NCBI RefSeq assembly: GCF_003254395.2
Contig: NC_037650.1
Location: forward strand, 8,866,071-8,930,070
Source of the DNA: Apis mellifera
Lineage: Eukaryota > Arthropoda > Insecta > Hymenoptera > Apidae
Direction of reading: 5' to 3'
Length of the DNA: 64,000 nt
Under the pieces are notes generated by a model. It was not told where the DNA came from and ran no database searches. It worked only from the letters and a program-made list of their open reading frames with translations. Each line of letters opens with the position of its first letter. Position 1 is the stretch's first letter. Below are positions 58,603 to 64,000 of the stretch, piece after piece. The position numbers were made by a program, and so were the translations under genes.

Positions 58603-59801
58603 AAATATGGCGTTATCATGATAATAGATATTTTTCTGGAGACTGGATAAATTAAAGATCACCTTGGAGGAGAGTAAATGTTACAGAGCAGTGAGATTTT
58701 TTGGTAACTTCACGAAAAATAAACTGAAATATAAAACAATATTTTTCTCAAGAGAAATGAATTGGAGGTTATGAAACATTGGAAACATTGGAAAGTGGTA
58801 AGATTTTCGAATAACGAAAGAATATTTAGAAAAATTCTCTTGAAAAATTGATTTTCATTAATTGAAATATTAAAAAAAAAATTCATTTAATCAAGGATAT
58901 AGATTTTTATTTTATTACATTTCGTTTCGATTTAATTATGAATTTCCAAAAAATGTATAAAATATTCGATCATCCACGATGAGATGCACTTTCATAGTCG
59001 AAGTTTACAAGTAAATCAAGTTTTTAACCCGAAGGGAAACCAGACCTCTAAAGCTCTATTTTCTCTTCTCGCTTAACTTGAGAGAGAGAGAGACATTCGC
59101 TGGGTGTACAAGTCTCGACAAACGAGACGATAGCTCGACTTTTACATCCCTGGAAAGCTGGAGGCCAGCATAACTCGGCGTTTCCGCTGCCTTATCTTCT
59201 GCCACCCGTTTGCCATCATAATACACTCATGAATCACACGAGAATAAAAACTCCTTTTCCCTCCATTCTCTCTTTCTCTAGAAAATTCCTACGAGTAAAC
59301 TTCTCTCCTCTTCTTCTACGAGTTCTTCTTACTTTTGCCTTCTTATTTCTTTCGAATAAACCCGTAAAATTAACATTTTAACGGAGATTTTCCAACGTAT
59401 ATATGTATATATGTATTCGATTCCTTTCCATGATTCGACACATATTCGAATGCACTCGATCCGCAAATTTTCCAGACTCTCGACTTATTACATCAACACG
59501 GCTTGTTCCGGTTTCTGGGTCGGTGCAATGATCCGTGTGATTGTGTTATTGCGCAACAAGTACTCTCCATCTCTAACCTCTCTTTCTCTCTCTCTTTTTT
59601 TTCTCTTCAAACTCACTCTAATCGCCGATTTGAATATCGTGGTTGCGTGGAGGGAAATTGGCCTCCGCTCGCTTCCGGTCTGTCCGTTTCCGCCTTGCGA
59701 AACATAACCCGTTGCGTGCAAACGGTTTTTGGTTTCGCTAATCGACATTCTTTAAGAATATCGTTTCCATTTACGATTGTAAATTTTAGATATATTTTTG
59801 T
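58603..59801. other. mixed spacer, GC-richer 59000-59330 and 59400-59760
   Basis: GA units lie at 59079-59092 and CT units at 59577-59598. Three overlapping frames at 59411-59838 reflect them. No gene is called. Confidence 0.4.
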
Positions 59802-60815
59802 GGATTTATCCTTTTTTTCCTCTTGTCTTATTGTTTAACAATAATGTTTATAGAATTTTGTTTCGAACTTTATTTGTTTTTTTTTAGGGAATGGGATAAA
59901 TTATGGAATTCTAGATTTTTTTTTATTTTTGGATTTTGGATTTATCTTTTTTTTCCTCTTGTCTTATTGTTTAACAACGTTTATAGAATTTTGTTTCGAA
60001 CTTTATTTGTTTTTTTTTAGGGAATGGGATAAATTATGAAAGCCTAGATTTTTTTATTTTTGAATTTTGGATTTATCCTCTTTTTCCTCTCGTTTTATTG
60101 TTTAACAACGTTTATAGAATTTTGTTTCGAATTTTATTTGTTTTTTTTTAGGAAATGGGATAAATTATGGAATCCTAGTTTTTTTTATTTTTGGATTTTG
60201 AATTTATCCTCTTTTTCCTCTTGTCTTATTCTTTAACAATGTTTATAGAATTATATAGAATTTTGTTTCGAACTTTATTTGTTTTTTTTTTTAGGGAATG
60301 GGATAAATTATGGAATCCTAGATTTTTTTATTTTTGGATTTTGGATTTATCCTCTTTTTTCTTTTGTCTTATTGTTTAACAACGTTTATAGAATTTTGTT
60401 TCGAACTTTATTTGTTTTTTTTTTAGGGAATGAGATAAATTATGGAATTCTAGATTTTTTTTATTTTTGGATTTTGGATTTGTCCTCTTTTTCCTCTCGT
60501 CTTATTGTTTAACAACATTTATAGAATTTTGTCGAACTTTATTTGTTTTTTTTTAGGGAATGGGATAAATTATGGAATCCTAGATTTTTTTATTTTTAGA
60601 TTTTGGATTTATCCTCTTTTTCCTCTTGTTTAACAACGTTTATAGAATTTTGTTTCGAACTTTATTTGTTTCTTTTAGGGAATGGGATAAATTATGGAAT
60701 TCTAGATTTTTTTTATTTTTGGATTTTGGATTTATCCTCTTTTTCCTTGTCTTATTGTTTAACAACGTTTAATGAATTTTTTTTTAATGGGATAAATAGA
60801 ATCCTAGATTTTTCG
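59802..60815. repeat. eight-unit tandem array of 123-143-base monomers
   Basis: Units begin with GGATTTATCC-like sequence at 59802, 59938, 60069, 60200, 60343, 60476, 60605 and 60728, the last being truncated. Each contains TTGTTTAACAA, GTTTATAGAATT, TTTCGAACTTTATTTG, a T run ending in TTTAG, and GGGAATGGGATAAATTATGG. Length changes come mainly from the T runs and from one inserted ATTATATAGA near 60253. The F/L-rich plus-strand frames across it are repeat products. Confidence 0.95.
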
Positions 60816-62715
60816 AAATTATATATATATATTTGATCAGAGTAAATTAGTGGAGGAAGAATTCGTGTGTTCAAAAAAATGTGTGTTCAATCATTTATAT
60901 CAGCCGTGTTCCTATCGTGAAATCGATACTTTCAAAGAACTCGTGGTGTCGAGTTACAAAGGAAACGCGCACGGCCTCTTTTCCCTTTGAAAGACGGGAG
61001 GAAAGAAAAAGAGAGGGAAAATAGAATACAGTTCCTCCCCCCGTTGAATGACAAAGGAAGTTTCGTGCGCCAAGGTGGGGCCACGTTAGCGTTCAGAAGG
61101 AACGTAGATCATAGAATGAGATGCACCCTCGATCGAGTTCCTGATTTTCATTTCGCGTGTTCGCAAGCCGTGTGGTTTCATCGGTAGATTTCCTTCACCT
61201 CCCCCTTTAAACCATCCCTTAAATGTGACGTGGCTAATTACTGGCGCGATTGTGAAAAGGTGGAATTAAAGGAACGCGAAAAACGTTGGATCGTTCAATT
61301 CTTCTCCCACTTTTTGCTCCACATTCGAGCACCAATTCGTTCGTTCCGTAGTGCAAATACTCGTTGAGGGTATCGTATGAACTCAAGCGAGTTCATATTC
61401 ATTCCTTTTCATCATTCCTTGTTTCTTATCTTCAACCCTTCTTTTCTTCTTTTTTTCTCACTTAATTTATCCCTGTTCACGAGATGACACGTTTCGATCG
61501 ATCAAAATTGCCTTTTCCTTCGATGAACATATCCTTTTTGAAATTATATACAATCGTGATGATAAATTCATTCTTACTCTCATAACCTTCCTTCTTACGG
61601 TTATAATCTTCTTATAATTAAAGAAATTCCATCTAAGAAGTAACAAAAGCGAATTATCTCTTCATTAAACAAACACAATTAAACCGTTTTCTTAGCAGAG
61701 AACGCATCCCCTCGTTTCAACCCCTCCTCCTCACGATGAACCATTTACGCGTGTAACTAAATAGTATCTCTAGAATATCCGGGGAAAGAGGAGGTGGAAA
61801 CGGGTTTAAATTGACAATAGGGAAACCGGGGAACGTCTCGACGACAAAAGACTCCTCTCCCTTTAAACGGGGGAGGGGGTGGAACGCGCGGTATTCTCTT
61901 AAACCAGACGAGTCACAATGGGGGAATCGTTGAAGGAAATTCTCGAATATTATTGCTTCGACAGATATTGTGTTGAACCCTTTCAATTTTCCCGCACACG
62001 TTTCGTTATTATAGACCGGTTAATAAACGATAAATAAAAAGTCGTGGAAACACTTGGCGCCCCTCATGATGACCATCCCTTTCCATCCTGCAATTATTTA
62101 CTTTGAGGCCACGTGGAATTTCTCCGCGAGGCTTGGTTGGATGCCATGAATTATTTGCCGGTTAGTTGACGAGATTGTTGATGTTTGGAATCGAGTTTTT
62201 GGAATATTCAAAAGACTGCTTAATTTATCCTGCTTAATCCTTGCGAATAAATTATTCCTTTATGTGTTATTTGATCGTGGATAAAGGAATTATATTCCTG
62301 AAATATTTTTCGTCGTATCTTTCACTATTATGATCCTTTTTCTTGGAGTATCTTACAAGACGCTATAGAAATATCGTTGTTGATAAATGAAAATTTACGA
62401 TACTGTAAATTTTCTTGATAATCCAAGTAAAAATTATATAGCATTTAATCAGTTACTGCGAGCCAATCCATAACTAAAAAAAACTTCAAATTTCTTCCTG
62501 CTAGTCTATAAAAAAGAAAAAAAGAATCCCATGCGCATCCATCTTGTTTATTCCCCCGTGGAAACTTCAAACGGCAGCCTTAATTTTTCCTTTGGAAAAC
62601 CTTGGCGGACGATCGAAGATAATTCTTCGAGTACAGGCGGCGAAACCGCGACAAACGCTCGACCCACCCTTTAAAAAACAGCTTCGAGGGGTGAAACGTA
62701 GTTAGCAAGTTCCGC
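60816..62715. other. CpG-dense 60900-61400 and 61680-62200
   Basis: A 66-codon plus-strand frame (60987-61187) and an 89-codon minus-strand frame (61717-61986) are the only notable frames. The latter has a proline-rich centre but no motif. G-runs near 61865-61880. Confidence 0.35.
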
Positions 62716-62735
62716 GGCCAGGCCAGGCCAGGCCA
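62716..62735. repeat. (GGCCA)4 minisatellite
   Basis: Four perfect GGCCA units, unusual as a G+C-rich repeat in this A/T-rich window. Confidence 0.9.
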
Positions 62736-63161
62736 GAGGGGGTTGGCCGACTCTTAATTAACTCGCTTCACCGGCGTACGAGCCTTTGCCTTTCATTCTC
62801 CCGTCCACTTGGCCCCATAAATCCTTCTTAGGGGGGTAGTTTGGGATAGCGAACGACTCTTCGTGGAAAAAAAATTGGGTCGAAATTGCGGAATAAAGGA
62901 TTGCGTGTGAGACTTTAGGTTTAAAAATAGAGCACGAGGGATTTCTTTTTCTCTTTTTTATACATTGGAAGATTGTTATTTCCTTGGATTAAATTATTTT
63001 TTGTCGAAATTCTTATTCTTTTCGAATAATGAATGAATTCAATCCTCTTTGTTTATCTTTTTGGTTTTATATAAGAAAATTTGTCCTTAAAAATAATCCA
63101 ATTTAAAATAATTTAATTCCTTTCACAATTAATTTTACAATTTCGATAATATTCAACATTT
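62736..63161. other. spacer
   Basis: GC-richer to about 62850, then A/T-rich. Nothing is identified. Confidence 0.4.
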
Positions 63162-63584
63162 CTAATTTTTCTGAACCACAAAATCTTCACCTTCTTGCTT
63201 ATCACTTTCTTCATCATCTCTCACAGTGTTTCTCTTCGTTTCTAACAATCTTTCGGCGAGCAGAGATTTGTCCAATCCTTTCGACCAAACGATAACGATA
63301 AATCCATTAACGAATGTAGAGAGTCTCAAAGGAGTCGAAGAAAGAGAGGAAAAGGGGAGAGGGAAAGACAAGGACGTGCATCGCAAATCGAGAGAAGAAA
63401 CTTCGTTATGAGAAAGCTCATCCACCCTACGACAATCCCAATTGTACAGGGTAGTTTTCCATTCGAACCAACCTCTTCTCATATTCGTTCCCTTGTCATC
63501 CTTCTTGTCTCTCCTCTGAATCTCGATTCTCATTTCCAAGGAATTTGCATCGATAGCGGATAACATGTTTTCTCTAAAATTCAT
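63162..63584 (-). CDS. unrecognised 140-codon minus-strand frame
   Basis: The frame has a mixed, protein-like residue set with an acidic tail (ESDKQEGEDFVVQKN), a hydrophobic stretch near residues 90-100 (VNGFIVIVW) and no homopolymer tract. I do not recognise a family. G+C is slightly above the local average. An opposite-strand frame (63226-63411) overlaps. No polyadenylation signal is obvious shortly after the stop. It could be a terminal exon or chance. Confidence 0.15.
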   Translation of the reverse strand: MNFRENMLSAIDANSLEMRIEIQRRDKKDDKGTNMRRGWFEWKTTLYNWDCRRVDELSHNEVSSLDLRCTSLSFPLPFSSLSSTPLRLSTFVNGFIVIVWSKGLDKSLLAERLLETKRNTVRDDEESDKQEGEDFVVQKN

Positions 63585-64000
63585 TCGTTCTTAACAATTT
63601 CTTCGATTCAATGTGAGTGATGATTTTTGTACTCTTTTGTGAAACCTAGAAACGAATTAAAATAATGCATTTTTTGAAATTAAAGATATATTTACAACGC
63701 ACGACGATTGTCGAATAATTTTCTTATTTTGGTTTGAAGTAAATTATTTAAATGAAACGCATTAAAAATAATCTTCTCCTCTAATAGAAACTTTCGTAAC
63801 GTTGTATTTTATAAACCACGGTACTCATATTATACAATTATGAAATAGGCCTTTTGTTCTGAGAAACTTGTGTTATCTCGACAAGTTATATTTAACATTT
63901 ATCTTCTGGAAATTTTTAAAGTCAGTTTATTACTTGATCAATTAAAAAAATTTCACAAAGTTACAAGATATAACTGATTATTGAAAAAGTGTAACAATTT
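63585..64000. other. A/T-rich end of window
   Basis: Nothing is identified. Confidence 0.5.

Noticed and set aside
59823..60836. Several F/L/W-rich plus-strand frames resembling membrane segments
   Set aside because: They are translations of the 123-143-base tandem monomers; the hydrophobicity comes from T-rich DNA.
1..64000. Known insect microRNAs, rRNA, snRNA and common bee mariner or retrotransposon proteins
   Set aside because: I looked for mature microRNA seeds I know, tRNA T-loops, and transposase or reverse transcriptase motifs in the long frames and recognised none. Subtle or decayed copies could be missed without a search.

Overview
The window looks like nuclear DNA of a bee-like hymenopteran insect, most likely an Apis or close relative. 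That is an inference from three things. Bulk sequence is about two thirds A+T. Short GC-richer, CpG-dense segments alternate with long A/T-rich stretches every few kilobases. Two-unit fragments of TTAGG, the telomere repeat of most bees, recur on both strands. Bacterial, organellar and viral origin are all unlikely: there is no dense gene packing, no operons, no ribosome-binding sites, no rRNA or tRNA gene, and no recognisable viral or transposase protein.

No protein-coding gene can be named. Open frames rarely exceed 150 codons, and most of the longest lie in tandem arrays, homopolymer-rich tracts or CT/GA microsatellites. The window is best read as intergenic or long-intron DNA. A few weak coding candidates are listed at low confidence: a possible exon edge at the first bases ending in GTGAGT, a 144-base open segment with good splice sites at 33496-33639, a compositionally odd 112-codon frame at 11900-12238, and minus-strand frames near 12.4, 16.9 and 63.4 kb.

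The real structure is repetitive. From left to right there is a two-module A/B minisatellite (6955-7875), a 169-base hairpin-rich triplication (12726-13219), a 150-base pair of direct repeats (15480-15757), a 185-base exact-junction duplication (22371-22740), and two copies of a dispersed element carrying TTAGG dimers (24243-24419 and 25799-25994). These are followed by a 71-base array (27657-28005), a seven-unit array with three-monomer higher-order periodicity (28735-30484), a 192-base triplication (33705-34298), and a 150/173-base alternating dimer array with a hairpin in every monomer (36430-37736). Further right are a 278-base duplication with two palindromes that keep symmetry through paired changes (38860-39410), small 46-base and 31-base arrays (47289-47410, 50929-51045), a 164-base foldback (55437-55600) and an eight-unit 123-143-base array (59802-60815).

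Between the arrays the CpG-dense segments, for example 4.1-4.6, 8.15-8.5, 18.2-18.6, 23.5-23.96, 33.06-33.65, 45.1-46.05, 52.6-53.3, 56.8-57.4 and 60.9-62.2 kb, are where regulatory elements or exons would most plausibly lie. The most interesting observations are the compensatory palindromes, the two higher-order repeats, the long foldback, the CpG-to-TpG/CpA pattern among array copies, and the over-representation of TTAGG dimers. All readings were done by eye, so unit boundaries may be off by a few bases.
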